Source: Aralia elata
Lineage: Eukaryota > Streptophyta > Magnoliopsida > Apiales > Araliaceae
Direction of reading: 5' to 3'
Assembly (NCBI GenBank): GCA_034770075.1
Contig: CM068379.1
Coordinates: 15,995,506-16,059,505 of the forward strand
Length of the DNA stretch: 64,000 bases
Below are positions 1-13,101 of the stretch, in pieces; the first letter of the stretch is position 1, and every line of letters begins with the position of its first letter. The notes under the pieces are model-generated. The model did not search any database. It worked only from the letters and a program-made list of their open reading frames with translations, and was not told the origin of the DNA. The translations under genes and the position numbers were made by a program.

Positions 1-207
1 GAACTGATATCAGTTAAAATTTCAAATACTGACGGTTGCTCTTTCCTATCAGTTATTAATATCGTTCCTCTCATAAAGTTGTGTTTATCCCTCAAAACCA
101 TAAAATAATCAAATCTTCAGCAAACCAAACATAACAAGCTTCAAAAGCCTCAAAACCCTTGTTGCTTCAAATCTCTATCAACAGTCAAGTATTCTTCAAC
201 CCTTATT
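1..207 (+). other. Element P, spacer before the env-like ORF
   Basis: Internal sequence of element P with no open frame. It is pyrimidine- and A-rich, like an untranslated leader in front of the ORF that starts at 208. No domain is visible. Confidence 0.5.
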
Positions 208-2873
208 ATGAAAAACTGTCAAGTCGTATCAGGTATTCAACTTGGTTTCGACAAATTTGGAGAATCAGATGAGAAATTCAAGGAGATCCTAGAGAGTGTG
301 AAGCAAGCAGGATTCTCAAAGTGCTTGGGATCGAACACCAAGATCCTCTCTGATCTTATCAAGGAGCTCTAACAGAATGCAGTAGTCGATGATGTTGTTC
401 TGACTATTAAAGTTCGTGGAATCAAACTGAAGATGAATGTTGCAGAAATCAATCAATGTTTGGGATTTACCAACTAAGGTCTGTCATCCTTAGAAGGAAT
501 CGATTCTGATGAAGGCAAGAAATTGATGGGCTATGTGAAGAATCCCCATGTGAAAGGAATGAAGAAAAAGGAATTTCCTGAGAAGTTTGAATTCCTATCT
601 GAGATTGTGGGCAAGTGTATTCTATGTAAACATACTGCCCATGATACTGTGAATGATCTGCAATTGAAGATTATGACCGCCATTATCATGAAGAAGGAGA
701 TGAATTTTGGAGCTATATTGTCTGATTGGTTAGTCAAAGAAGGTAAGAAGGTGAAGACATCAGATAAACTAGTCCTGAAGGTCTACTATGGAAGGTTCTT
801 GAGCATCATACTGAAGAAGAAGCTAAAAAGCAAAATTGGGGATGATGAGGCAGAAACCCTAAATGTCCACAAAATCATGTCACCCGAATTGTTTGACAAT
901 TGGAAGAAGAACCCCATGGAGAACAAGAAGTTCAGAACATCTGGTAGCAGTAGTAGAAGGACTTCAAAGGCTGGCAAAGGGAAGAGGAAAACTAGTACAT
1001 TGAAGGATGAACCATCTCAATCTGAAGACTTTTCATCAACTAAGCCCATTCCCTCAAAATCACTCAAAAAGAAGGTGAAAGTTGAGGCAACCCCAGTGAA
1101 GAGTACCTCATCCTCGAAAGATGAATCTAAGGAAGAGAAAAAAGCATCCAAGGCACCTATTGTCAAGCCCTCAGAAAGGAGACAGAGTGCAAGATTAAGG
1201 TAAATGATGGAACTCTCAAGTCAAAGAAGTAAAGAAGAGATTCCACCAGTGACAGTTGACCTTGAAGATGATGATGGTGAGGGTGATAAAGCTGAAGTTG
1301 TAGAGATAAGTAAAAATGTGGCATCCCGTGATAAATCTGTTGAAAAGGATGTGACCACAAGTATGTCTAAACCAGAAAGTGAGGATGTAGCTATGTCTGT
1401 TAAAAAGAGCCTCAATAAATCAACAGAAAATGATGAGGACATGGAAGCAAGCTATGAAGATCAATCAACTGATGAGTCAGCTGAAAAATCAAAAGAAGCA
1501 GTTATGGAAGAAGAAAATTCAGAGGGAAAGAGTACCAAGGAAGCTAGCATTGATAAAGGGAAAGAAGTAGTGGATGATGATGAAATGCAACAGGACTATG
1601 ATTCTGAGAACAGTGCATCAGAAAGCCACTTCAAGCCAGCAACCACGAGAATGCGAAGGAGGATTGTGCTGGAGGCCTGTGACAAACCAGGTGCCGTATT
1701 GCCAACAAGATGGATAGATTATAGCGATGGTCAAATGAAAGTGGTATCAATGACCATAGAGGATCTTCTTAACAATTTTTAAGACATTGAGCTTGATCGC
1801 ACTACTATTCTATATGATCTTGACAGTGAACAACTGACATAGTTTTACCCATGGATGCCCTGGTTGAAGGCCATTGAATTTGGAGATACAAGCTTCATTA
1901 GCTGGTGTTACTCACAGTTTCCAAATCTGAAGCTGATCTCTCAGAACTTCCCAAGAGTTCAATCTTATCCAAAGTTCCTGATCAAGGACACTCAGCATTT
2001 CAAAGTCTATCGCCATGCTGAAGGTATATATATTCCATACTATATGTTGGAAAACAGCGTTAAAGGCAAAACAGCAAACCAGCTCATAGAGTCAGCAGTT
2101 GTGGAACCCTCTAACTCTACGACTGCAGCTCTCCAGTCTCAGCAAAGTACCTAACTCCCTAGCATCTCCACTGAAATACCCTCTGATATCCTTCCTCGTC
2201 CAACAAAGAGCTATTTGATATTGTCACCGCTCTTGAGAACATCTACAAGAGTGAGAAATCCAAATCAACTACACCAATCCTTGAAGATGTCTTGATTGAC
2301 CAAGAGTTGTTGAAGAACTTAGAAGAATTGCTTGGGAATATTTCCTCAGTTACTAAAGCAGCAAAGAAGGTGACTAGAGGCGAAGATAATGAGTTCTATA
2401 GGAAGCTGCAAGCCTCATTTATAGACATGTCCATAAAGCTACATCAACGAGATCAGATATATCTCAAGTCTATTAAACAGCAAAAAACTGAGGCTCTAAA
2501 ACTATAACAACAGAATGCACACTCTCTTTAGACTCTATCAGCTAAAGTAGAGAACCTCAGCCAGTCCCTAACTCAACAAATGGAGCTTGGCCAACAAGAG
2601 GTAAAAATGGAAGTTGGTAATACCTCCTACTTAGTTGAATAGCTCATTACCCATATTCAGTATCTCTCCCAAATGATTAATGACCAAAAGGGGGAGAAAA
2701 AGATGAAGCACAAGAAGATGAAACATAAGAAGATGAAGAACAAAAAAAGGACAAGTGCCAGTATGACAACAAGAAAGGAGCTGAAGAAGAACAAGAAAAA
2801 CAAACATGAAGCACCAAAACTAAGGGGGAGCCAGGAGAAGAAGAAGAAGAAGAACCAGCAGGAAGTAAGCTAG
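208..2873 (+). pseudogene. Env-like / putative plant transposon ORF of element P, decayed
   Basis: One frame runs from the ATG at 208 to about 2200, then shifts by an indel and continues to 2873. In-frame stops lie at 370, 475, 1201, 1780, 1840 and 2152, and after the shift at 2505, 2529, 2640 and 2871. The N-terminal 330 codons look like a folded basic domain. A Ser/Lys/Glu-rich low-complexity linker follows (about 1000-1650). A second folded stretch spans about 1660-2150. The end is a coiled coil and a Lys-rich tail built on AAG repeats. By position (after pol, before the polypurine tract) it matches the extra ORF of SIRE elements, often called env-like. I see no signal peptide or membrane segment, so an envelope role is not supported here. 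All ten stops are TAA or TAG, none TGA. Confidence 0.7.
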
Positions 2874-3250
2874 AAGAAGAAGAAGAAGAAGAACCAGCAA
2901 GAAGTAAGAACATGTGCCAGAGAAGGACACAAAAGAATAAAGAAGACGACAACAGGAGAAAGCAGTCACAAGACAACATCAACCAGAAGGTATATCTCTA
3001 ACAAGCAAGGAGGAATTAATTGTCTTATGTTAGTAGCTAGGATCTCCTTGTTAGATTATTATAGCCTGTGAACTGCACATGGTTAAGTTTATTTGTATGA
3101 TAAATGACTATCCTGAATGCACATCATTTCATTTCATATCTCTTGATCTAGCGATACAGTGACTTACTGTATCTTAAGTCACATCAGCACTCATACACTT
3201 ACATGTATTGCTTAAATTGAATGTTATGCTATTAGTGTTTTTCTCATCAT
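2874..3250 (+). other. Element P, 3' untranslated internal region
   Basis: Lys-codon-like AAG repeats fade out near 2900. The rest is AT-rich spacer up to the polypurine tract, with no ORF of note. Confidence 0.5.
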
Positions 3251-3255
3251 CAAAT

Positions 3256-3265
3256 AGGGGGAGAT
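3256..3265 (+). promoter_or_regulatory. Polypurine tract of element P
   Basis: GGGGGAGATT lies directly before the LTR start TGTTGGG. It is the usual plus-strand primer site of SIRE-type copia elements and fixes the LTR boundary. Confidence 0.8.
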
Positions 3266-4475
3266 TGTTGGGAATCAGCATGCGATTGTTACACTCATTA
3301 TCAAAGGGGGAGAATGCTATAAGATCTGCATGTGATTACCATTATTCATTATATGTGATTTTTTTGATGACAAAATAATAAAAAGAACATTCATACCGTT
3401 AAAGCCTTGTAAAGTCCTTAATGAAATATATGTACAAGGACTTAGAAGATCAAATATATTAGGTTGATCTAAGCTGAATGAATATCTATCTGATCAAAGC
3501 ATGTTTGTAATATTAGGCTTTGTAAAATCCTTAGATGAATATGATGTACAAGGACTTAGAATAGAATAGAAGAAGATCAAACTTGTTAGATTGATCTGAT
3601 GTACTGTAATGACATATATACAAACAAGGGTCAGACTGATCGTAGAGCATTGCACTGACCAAGTGAAGGATCATAGAGCAGTCAGTCAACATCGCAGAGC
3701 CAAGTATGTCATCACAGGGTCTGCCAGGAAAATGTAAAACTCGGCAGCACATAGTGTTGCCTCGGCAGGACGTAAAGTTGCCTCGGCAGGACGTAGAATT
3801 GCCTCGGCAGGACGTAGAGTTGTCTCGGCATTGCAGTGCTAAATTCCAAGATTGTAGAGTCTGCCAGGCAAGCACAGTAACAGTATCGACAGATCGTAGA
3901 GCTCATTCGGCAGCATTTACTGAGCATCGTAGAGCTACGCATGTCAACGCAGAGCATGCAAGATAATCGTAGAGTATGGCTCGGCAGAACAAAGAGCTTA
4001 CTCAAGTTCGTAGAGTGCACACCACCAAAAGAAGATCATTGTGCTAACATGGGTTCGTAGAGTCAGTCCAAAGTCAGCCACTCTACGACCCCCATGATCA
4101 GTCTGCAATCAAGCAACAACGTAGAGCAGTCGCTGCTAAAGCACTCAAAGATAAAGTGGCAACCTTCAAGACTACCAAGCAAGCTGAGCATGAGCTATCA
4201 GACATGGCAAGATCTCTGAGCACAACCAAAGCATCAAGCCATAATAGAGATCAAAGGCCAAGGTCAAGTAATCACTCTACGATCCATCAAGACTCTAGAC
4301 CTGCATCAAAGACAAAGGTCATAGAGTAGGAAAGTTCAGCAAGATCAAGTGATCGTAGAGTTGAGTCTAAGACAACAGAAGCACTCAAGCAGTCTAAACA
4401 AAATAAAGCAAAAAAATCATAGAGCATCACTCTATGACATAAGGAAGAATGTCTGAAGATTAAGTAGAGCAGTCT
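3266..4475 (+). repeat. 3' LTR of element P, left piece
   Basis: Starts TGTTGGGAAT straight after the polypurine tract. It is broken at 4475 by the TG end of solo LTR G1 and resumes at 34988. It holds many copies of a GATCGTAGAG-like word in both orientations and a 21-bp tandem array at 3757-3831. Confidence 0.8.
3757..3831 (+). repeat. 21-bp tandem repeat in the P LTR
   Basis: Three full units begin at 3757, 3778 and 3799 and a partial one at 3820. Each starts TTGCCTCGGCAGGACGTA. The period is exactly 21 bp, and the array is GC-rich in an AT-rich LTR. Confidence 0.9.
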
Positions 4476-7400
4476 TGTGACAACCCGAAAATTTATAAGG
4501 TTTATTAATAAAATCTTGAATGATTAAATAAAGGTTAAAGCATAAAACCTAGATTGGAAATAGAGGAATAATTAAAATTTTCGAGAAAAACCTATATGGT
4601 TTAATATTGGAAAGAATGTGACATTTCAAATTTTTGAAATATAGAATTTAAATAAATAAAATTCTTATTAAATGATATGTTATGTGATAGTGTGTTGCAT
4701 ACGTGAATACGAACTATGCAATATGTGACTTTTATGCTTAATAAATATATTATTATTATATATTTATTATATGTAAATAAATTATAGGGGCAATTTATTT
4801 AAAAGAAAGTAGATGGGTAAAATTAATCCCTCGGTGTAAGTTAAATAATATATAAATTATTTTAAATTGGTGGCATTAAATATACTTAAGGTATAACCAC
4901 CATTTTATTAAAGAAATCATGTAATGTATGTATGTTTGTAATGTAGTAAGTATATTATTATATTTATTACAGTTAAATTATTGGGAACAATTTATGGAAA
5001 GGAAAAGAAAATAGTTAATTTAAGTATACATAAATATTGTATACTTTAAATAAAGGATATTAAAATAAATTCTATCATTGAATTATTTTAATAAAGAGAG
5101 AATATTATTTTAATTGTAATATCTTATTTATTGAATAGATTTCCATTTGTAAGGAAATATGAATGATTATGTGTTATGTGAATTAAATAAGTTAGTTAAT
5201 TTATTTAATTTAAGTGACAAAGAAATGAAAAGGGAAGCTAGATAACATATTTATAAATATTATAAATATGAGGAGTTAATAAACTTAAGTGTTATATTAA
5301 TAGTCCAACTAATAAATAAATATTAGTGGACTAGTCCAATTGGTTAAGTAATCAAGCCCACTCATTTAATTGATTATGAACTTGGGTAATTAATATGTAA
5401 ACTTACTAACTTAGCCCAATTGGAATGTTTATCAAAAGATTTAATAAACTAGTAGCCCTAATGATGGTCTAGTAATGCTTGTATAATAGTGGCCCAAACA
5501 ATTTTAAATGAAAGTCCAATTAATGGTTTCTAGTAAGTTAATTATTCTAATAATGAAAGAGAATTAAAGAAAGTTTGGTAGCCTAATATTATAAATTAGG
5601 CATAAGAATTAAATAACCTAAATGGTTATTTTTATTTAGTGGTCTTAGTATTTTAATTATATACTAGTGACCTAATCTAAGAGATTTACTTTATTATCTC
5701 AAGGTATTAAATTATTTTGTATGAATATGTAAGTAAATGAATATGAATAATATGTGTTTGTTTATATTTGTTTGTTATATAAACAAATAAAAGAAGGTCG
5801 TGTAACCTAATCATTATACATTAGGTATAAGAATTAAAATAACTTAAGGGTTATGGTATGTGAGAATGATAGTATTTAAATTATATACTAATCTAAGGGA
5901 TAAATTTTATTATCTCAATGTACTATTTATTTTGAACCTAATTAAAGAAAGTTAATTGGGTTATAATATTAAATATACATGAGTAAGGATTTAAATTACA
6001 AATGAGTGGACTAGAAATCCTAATTTAATAATTAGGGTAATACAAAATAAAAGTATTGGGCTATGCTAATTTACATGGCCCAAATAATTAAAGAAAGTCC
6101 CACTAATAGTTAATTAATTTAGTGGACTAACCTAAGAATTTTTAATATCAAACAATTGATATGATAAGTAAATTAATTAAATATTCAATTAAAGTGAATA
6201 TAGTAAGTAAATAAATTTTGTACATTGATTAATATGTGTGTTAATTAATGAAAATTATGTAATACTTTATTTGATTAAATTAAGTTATTAATGTTGAGAA
6301 ATTAAATTACTTAATATTTAAGGGAATAATGAGTTAATTACTTTAATAAGCAAATAATGCAATTAAAATAAAAGCAATTTGGACAAATGAAGGAATGAAC
6401 CTTCGGATAAGGAGGGAGTATAACAAAGCATGTGACTAATTAAAAAGATAAGAGAGAAAGAAGGATAAAAGGGGAAAGTAATATATATATATATATATCT
6501 AAATATCTCATTCACTCCCATTTTCTCATTCTCGGATGAAAAATCAAAGAAAGGAAAATGGAGAGAGAGAGGCAGAAGACCGACCGAAGGAAGATGAGAA
6601 AGAAGAGAGAAAAGGAAACCATGGAAATGGAAAGAAGAAGAAGAAGAAGAAGAAGAAAAAGAAAGCTAATGGAAGGTAAAGGAAATTCCTATTTTTCTAG
6701 TTAAAGTTTTATATGCTATTATGTTAGATTCATGAAATTTTTGGGATCTTGATGATGAAAACCTTATGAAAAGGTTGAATCTAGAGTTATGTGACACAAC
6801 TTGTTTATATATGTTAGATAATGTTGGAATTTGGGGGAAAATTAAGTAAATGATTTTTTTTGTTCCTTTCGGAAAATATTTAGTTAAATAGTTATGATCT
6901 ATGTTGATTATTCTGAAATCCATGGTTGGTATTTGTGATTTGTTTATTGGTTGTACTAGATCTTTAAGTATTGAGCAAAAGCCCTTTGGTTTGACTCAAA
7001 AATGTTGAAAAATGAGCAAGATATGGATTTATTACAAAAACACTCCAACAGTTGGACCATGCCGCTAACTAGTCCCATTCGGGGGTAGTTTCGTTAACTT
7101 TTTATGCTTTAAAAATTCTAGAAAAATTTGAAGTGAGAAGATATCTGAGTCCTGTAAAAATTTGAGAATTTTTGGCCAAGTAGAATGAGAGTTATGGTTG
7201 TTTTGGTGAATGACTACTTTTAAAAGTACACCCGAATAACTCTTTATGGGTAATTCCAAAAATCATAAATTTTTTACTGGAAGTATATATATATATATAT
7301 ATGTCAGGGTCATACCCTGCAAAGTTCAGAATTTTTTGGTAATTTTTCGATTTATGATAAATGTAGCACGATTTGGCGATTTTGGACTATTTAAATATAG

Positions 7401-7710
7401 TAAATGGATTTTAAAAATTCCAAAAATAATATATGTTTATAAAGGTGATATATTCTGTCAAATTCCAGAAAATAAAAAATTTTAGAACTGATTTGGTATT
7501 TTTCATGAATGTGTTTGTGTTATGAATAAATAAGAATAATTAATTATGTGATGTGAAAAAAATTTGGAAAAATAGGATTTTATGGCTTGAGAACCCTAGA
7601 TATGCTATATGCAGATTTTTGAAGGGTATTTTATTCAATGTTAATAAGGTATTATTGTTATGGTATTTTAAGTTGAATTGAGAATTCAAAACGTTTAAAT
7701 AGTAATTAGT

Positions 7711-7900
7711 GTGGATCCAACTTGCTGGATTGTAGTATTCGGCTTGCTGAATTAATGAATCCGGTTTGCTAAATTAGTGAATATAGCTTGCTGAATTGTA
7801 GGATAGCTTGAATTCAGGGTGCTGGATTTGATGCTAGTTTGAATCCAGGTTACTGGATTTGTATGTTTAGATAATCCAGCTTGTTGGTTTAGGTATTCAG
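7711..7900 (+). repeat. 22-bp degenerate tandem repeat in the G1 LTR
   Basis: The core CTTGCTGAATT and variants occur at 7721, 7743, 7765 and 7787, exactly 22 bp apart, with more degenerate copies up to about 7900. Several units carry AATCCAGC...GCTGGATT-like inverted halves. Confidence 0.7.
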
Positions 7901-7959
7901 GCATAATGGATTTTAAAGAGAACTTATAAAATGAACGATTTAGTGTTAAGTCATATGGT

Positions 7960-8215
7960 TTATGATAAAGTAGTAGTACAGTCGTGTTCTTTAATAGAGT
8001 ATGTATAGTAGCTGGGCTAAACAATTCCTTTAGGGAGCGGAGGTATATACGAACTAGCAACCAATCTAACTCACTGTGAAAACAGTGTAGACGAAACAGA
8101 AACTAGTTTGTTGGTTGTTTGTGAGAAACCACTCAGAATACTATATTGAACACTGTTAAAGACTCGATGTGTGCTAGCGTTAGAATTATAAATTCGTATG
8201 GTGCTAAGATGTTGT
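7960..8215 (+). repeat. Module shared between the G1 LTR and the interior of element L
   Basis: This stretch of the G1 LTR aligns by eye with about 50925-51172 in L. Shared words include CTGGGCTAAACAATTCCTT, AAACTAGTTTGTTG and GACTCGATGTGT, in the same order and spacing. It contains a small hairpin, CACTGT-GAAA-ACAGTG, at about 8072. No function is known to me. Confidence 0.7.
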
Positions 8216-8854
8216 ATAATATTTGATTATGTGGTTAAATATTAGATAATTTACTAATAAAGAAGTGATATTACAAGGTGATATATGTGATGCTAATTGA
8301 AAGATCAATCTTATAACTGATAAGTCTTTCATAAGAGATTAAGTTAAATTTCGTAGCAGTAATCGACAGTACAGGCAAGTTCCATCTTACTCAACTTTTA
8401 CATTGAGCAAGTTACTCTTAACTCAAACTTGAGTTGCTATGCTTCAAGCATGTTAGTGGTTTAATTCTTGATAATTATTCCACCTCCTTAAATTATTGAT
8501 TCGCATTTAGTGCAAGTTGCATATATTCATTAGGTATGAAAGGTTGATCACCTTCATTACCTTAAGGTTCAGTTAAATTTGTTCATGGTCATTATTGACA
8601 CCCTATATTATTGAATTCAGTCATTCAATTATTGAAATTCTGATTCATGCTCTTTCACAATTATTATATTATTGAAAATTCAAAAGATTATTCATTCTTT
8701 CAATCATGATATATCGTTATTGTATTTAAACTTACTGAGCAAAGTAGTTGCTCACCCTTGCTATAACATGATAACAAATTTCAGATTTAAGGCAAACGCT
8801 CGAGGAAAGACATTACAAAAGCAAAGGACAAGATTAGATAGTTATACATGTTAA

Positions 8855-10555
8855 TGATGAGTAGGTTTCATACCTACTTATTGGATACTATTCTGCTTCA
8901 TTTGTTGCTTAACTATTAGCTCCAAAGTGTATTTTCATGCATTTTTCTCTTCTTTTTGGTATCACTTCACTATTTGCATTCTATGGCTTTTGCACAGTTT
9001 TGGTTAATTTGACACGAGTTATGGTGCATATGATGTTTGGGATCTGATTGATTTCTTGTTGCTTGCATAGTGTACGAGAATCGAGAAAACAGACTGAGTA
9101 CAACAGTGCAACAGCAGACTGACAGACGGCGCAGCTGCGCCCATTTTGACTTGGAAGCCAGCGCAGCTGCGCCCGTGCCCTGCACCCTGAACCTGCCCGC
9201 GCAGCTGCGCCCAGCTTGGCCTTGAGGTCGGCGCACCTGCGCCCTCCCTTTTTCCTGCTGAAGCCCTCAGCGCAGCTGCGCCCATTTTGCAAAGGATTCC
9301 AGCGCAGCTGCGCCTGTCGTCAGCCGGCCATGCAGTCACGTTCCAAACAGCGAAGCAGCACTACCAATAAAACATGCAATACCAGATTTTGAAGAATTAG
9401 TGGAATGAAGCTTTATCAGTGGGGAATCAAAATAAGTCAAAAGAAGACAAAATGAGCATGTAATATAATGATCTGAGATCTTAATTGAAAGGAGGCTGCT
9501 CCTACACGAAAATTAGAAAGTTTACTGCATTCTTAGTTCTAAATGGAGACAATTCTGCTGATCATCAAATTCACTTGGGAACTGAAGAATGGGGCTACAT
9601 GGATGCTTAATTGAGGATTGGGAGCAAGAAATCAAGAATCAACGCAACTTGGAAAATCATCAGAAGTTGCAGAAACAGAGGAACTGAAGCAGGGAGTTCT
9701 ATTATTTTCTACTTTTGATTAATTTTTCCCATTCTGTAATTATGATGATGAACCAATTGTGTATGATGAATTCTATTACTGTCATTATGAACTAAACATA
9801 ATATTTGGGATTATAATGAATCTTTTGCATTACTGAAAATTGAAATGTTTCCTTATTATTGCTAGTTGGTTATGAAATGAATGCCTAGCATAATTTATAC
9901 TGAATGTTTAATTGCTTGATCACCAATTACCGTAATAATTTATATGGAATTGAGAAAGGAAATATAAATTGAGATCTGATTATGCTAGCATATGTTCATA
10001 ATTTTTACATTCCTCGTGAAGTTATGTTTCGTGCTTAGGATAGAGATATACCGAAGCACCATATGTGGCCAATTGAGAACTTATACTTAAACCCTCTTGA
10101 TTGTAATTTACATAGAAATATAGTGCGTTAGTCATCTAGGGTGTTCACATTCATTCTATCAATTGTGGATTTAGTGTGATATGAATATGGTGCATCGAAA
10201 GGTGGTCATATTTTACATTCATGTTCTCGACCAACATTCCATAATAATCAATTAGCAACAATAGGAAGCATGGAAATCTAAGTTTGCAATAAGTGAAATT
10301 ATAATCCCAAACCCATAAAATCTGTATTTATACAATCATAATTTGTTCTATTTGTTTCTTTAATAATCATTAGACAATTTTATCATTGTACTCAACTGTT
10401 TAAAGAGACGGAAATAATTATAAAATCGGTGTTTGTAGTCGTAAATGCAATTCTATTCCTCGTGGGATCGATACTTTACTTACTTTATATTACTTGTGGA
10501 TCACGTGCACTTGCGTGTATGAGTCATATTTGTTATACATACAAATATCCCAACA
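8855..10555 (+). repeat. Athila 5' LTR
   Basis: TGATGAG...CCCAACA, directly followed by the PBS. It carries six GC-rich palindromes at 9129-9313. The short ORFs seen on the minus strand here are by-products of that array. Confidence 0.92.
9129..9313. repeat. Array of six GCGCAGCTGCGC palindromes, 5' LTR
   Basis: Copies start at 9129, 9161, 9199, 9231 (one mismatch), 9270 and 9302. Steps are 32, 38, 32, 39 and 32 bp. The spacers in the 32-bp steps are 20 bp and begin CC, twice CCATTTTG. The word is a perfect 12-bp palindrome. Confidence 0.95.
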
Positions 10556-10561
10556 AGTTTT

Positions 10562-10579
10562 TGGCGCCGTTGCCGGGGA
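10562..10579 (+). promoter_or_regulatory. Athila primer-binding site (tRNA-Asp)
   Basis: TGGCGCCGTTGCCGGGGA lies six bases after the LTR end. It is complementary to the 3' end of plant tRNA-Asp, the standard minus-strand primer of the Athila/Tat branch. Confidence 0.85.
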
Positions 10580-10706
10580 ATTGTAATTGCGTTTATAACT
10601 TTCACCATCAGTTTAAATTAGATTGGTTTTAGTTAAACAAAATATGTTCTTATCCTAATTCTGTTTATTATTCTTTTACATTGTTATAGGTACTCTTGAG
10701 TAGTGT

Positions 10707-12126
10707 ATGCATACTCGATCGAAGAATCCTGACCTATTGCCTTACGTGGACAATATTGAGAAAAGGCTTCAACAATCAAGAAAGTGTGCTGAAAATACTC
10801 TAGAGAATCTAGACCAACCACAAGCAATGGCGGGAGAAGCACAAAAAACATTGAGAGATTATGCTACGCCAAGAATCAACGAATTGCAATCAAGTATCTC
10901 AAGGCCGGCCATAACAGCCAATTCCTTTGAAATCAAACCAGGGACTATCCATATGTTCTAAAATTCTGTCCAATTCGGGGGAATGGTGGTTGATGATCCA
11001 AACGAGCACTTGATGAGCTTTTTAGATATCTGTGATACATTCAAATTCAGTGGAATTTTAGAAGATGCAGTGAGATTACGGTTATTCCCATTCACATTGA
11101 GGGATAAAGCAAAGAGTTGGCTACACTCACTACCACCAGGATCTATTACTACTTGGCAAGATTTGGCGCAGAAATTCTTAGCAAAATTCTTCCCACCAGC
11201 TAAAACTACTAAGTTGAGAAATGACATCTCCTCATATGAGCAACATCATGGAGAATCCTTGTATGAGACATGGGAGCGGTACAAGGAACTATTGAGAAAG
11301 TGTCCACATCACGGTTTGCCACAATGGATGCAACTTAACACATTTTACAATGGGTTAAATATTCAAACACGGGCAGACATTGATGCAGCTTCGGGAGGAG
11401 CATTCATGGCTAAAAACTATGACGAAGCTTATGAACTTTTGGAGACCATGACTGCGAATAACTATCAATGGCCATCTTCTAGATCCAGCCAACCAAAAAT
11501 AGCAGGGATATTAGAGGTTGACACAGCCACATCACTTCAAGCCCAGATATCTGTTATAGCCAAAAAGTTTGACAACCTATATGAAGGAAAGGGGAAGCAA
11601 TTTCCCATGATTTGTGAGCTTTGTGCAGGTTCACACTCTTCTGACCAATGTGCCATCAGTTCCGAATCCGTGCATTTTGTGAGCAACTATCAGCGGTCAG
11701 CGAATCAATATCAAAACAACTACAATCCGGGGAATAGGAATCATCCTAACTTCTTATGGAGCAACCATCAAGATTATCCACAAGCTTCAAAACCTCACAA
11801 TCCTCAGGGGTTCCACAAACAGCAACAAGCTACAGCTACTGATAAGAGGGTTGCTGATATGAATGAAAAGTTGGAGAGATACATGGCCAAAACTGATAAG
11901 TTGGAGTAAGGCCAAGCATTAGGTTTCAAGAACTTGGAAAATCAAATGAGTCAATTGTTCAGCTTGTTATCTAATAGACCTCAAGGGGCTCTTCCTAGCG
12001 ACACAGAAATCAATCCAAGGAGAAATAGAAAGGAGCAATGCCAAGCTGTCACCCTCAGAAGTGGGAAGCAAACTATGCCAACCAGCGCAGCTGCGCCCAT
12101 TTCACAAAAAAAGCGAGCGCAGCTGC
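10707..12126 (+). pseudogene. gag: Athila gag, two in-frame stops, 3' end cut by T1
   Basis: Capsid/nucleocapsid precursor. The ATG at 10707 opens a frame stopped by TAA at 10959 and again by TAA at 11907; the frame is otherwise kept to 12126. The retrotransposon gag domain is clear at 10983-11500: the DPNEHL, FPFTLRDKAKSWLHSL and FYNGLN motifs are typical of Athila gag. A nucleocapsid zinc knuckle of form CX2CX3HX4C lies near 11610-11650. The C-terminal linker contains two GCGCAGCTGCGC palindromes (12085, 12117), and T1 is inserted inside the second. The reading frame resumes correctly at 26150 once T1 and one TSD copy are discounted, so gag and protease were one frame. Confidence 0.88.
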
Positions 12127-13093
12127 TGTAATGTCCGGAAATTTTAAACATTGTATCAAATTTATTTTTATAAATAAATTCATTTTATACAATTTTATAA
12201 ATTTAATTGGATCCATGTAAGTAGTATTATTCAAATTTATAAATTTATCCTAGTATTTAATTTCAAGAAAATTGGGAAATTTAATTTGCGTTACTATTAT
12301 CGGATCTAAATAATTCGCATGAAGGATTATTGTTGAAATAAATATTATGAATAATTAATTAATTTAAGTAATTAATTCATTTTAAATATTTGAGAAATAA
12401 TGTCAATACTTTTAATAAACAAGATGGGCTATTTTCTTTTATTTCAATTGACCCAAAATTTTAAAAACCCAAATTCCTTTTATTCCTATTGGGCTAGGTT
12501 CATTCTTTTTTTCTTTTAATCCCCTGTTGGGCCGAACCCAATTGGATGAGCCCAATTTAATTGCCAGCCGGGTCAACCCATTTCCTTGAACTGGTTGGAT
12601 CCCTCTCAATTGGGGCAACGGATAAGCTAATTGGGGAGAAACAATTTGGGAATTCAGCCTAAAACTCAGATAACCGAACCAAAGAAAGGAAAAAGGAAAC
12701 CAAATCCCAAAACCCTTGATCAGTCGCAACCAGTGAAGGAGAAGGGGGAAAATCAACCCTCAATCGAATCTATCAATCGAGCCAAACCCAAGCCCTCAAT
12801 CAACCGGTCGGAGAGGAGGCAGGTGACTGAACGGAGTGACGCCAAGCGCGCCGGCGATCGCACGAAGCAGCCAGTGGACAGAACGGGGGAGGCATCGACG
12901 ACCGGGCGCTCAACGATCGGACCAAAGGATTCGAAAAATCGGCGATTTGATCGATGGGAAGGCGCCGCTCGAAGATGTGACGGTCTAGCTGAGCTCGGAT
13001 GGGTGGTGCAGACACGGACCGTTACCTCCCTCCTACCGTTGGTCATTGGCCAGTCGTTTAGGGTAATACCCAAATAATTTGGGTAAAACCTTT

Positions 13094-13101
13094 CTATAAA
13101 T
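13094..13101 (+). promoter_or_regulatory. Probable TATA box of the T1 LTR
   Basis: CTATAAAT lies after a GC-rich U3 block and before a pyrimidine/AG-rich leader. The same site is at 23134 in the 3' LTR. It would put the transcript start near 13125-13135, making R-U5 about 2.9 kb. Confidence 0.5.

Noticed and set aside
2677..2982. Minus-strand Ser-rich 101-codon frame
   Set aside because: Reverse translation of the AAG repeats at the end of the P env-like ORF.
9129..9313. CRISPR-like look of the palindrome array (12-bp repeats with 20- and 26-27-bp spacers)
   Set aside because: Repeats are far too short, spacers are partly alike, the array sits in a plant LTR in several copies, and no cas genes exist.
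8970..9339. Minus-strand frames in the Athila LTR with repeated RRSCA and KMGAAA peptides
   Set aside because: They are translations of the GCGCAGCTGCGC array; the same happens at 33236-33556, 26070-26424 and 30311-30684.
12631..13077. 148-codon open frame in both T1 LTRs
   Set aside because: Lies in U3 upstream of the probable TATA box, is basic and low in complexity, and is open in both LTRs simply because they are nearly identical.
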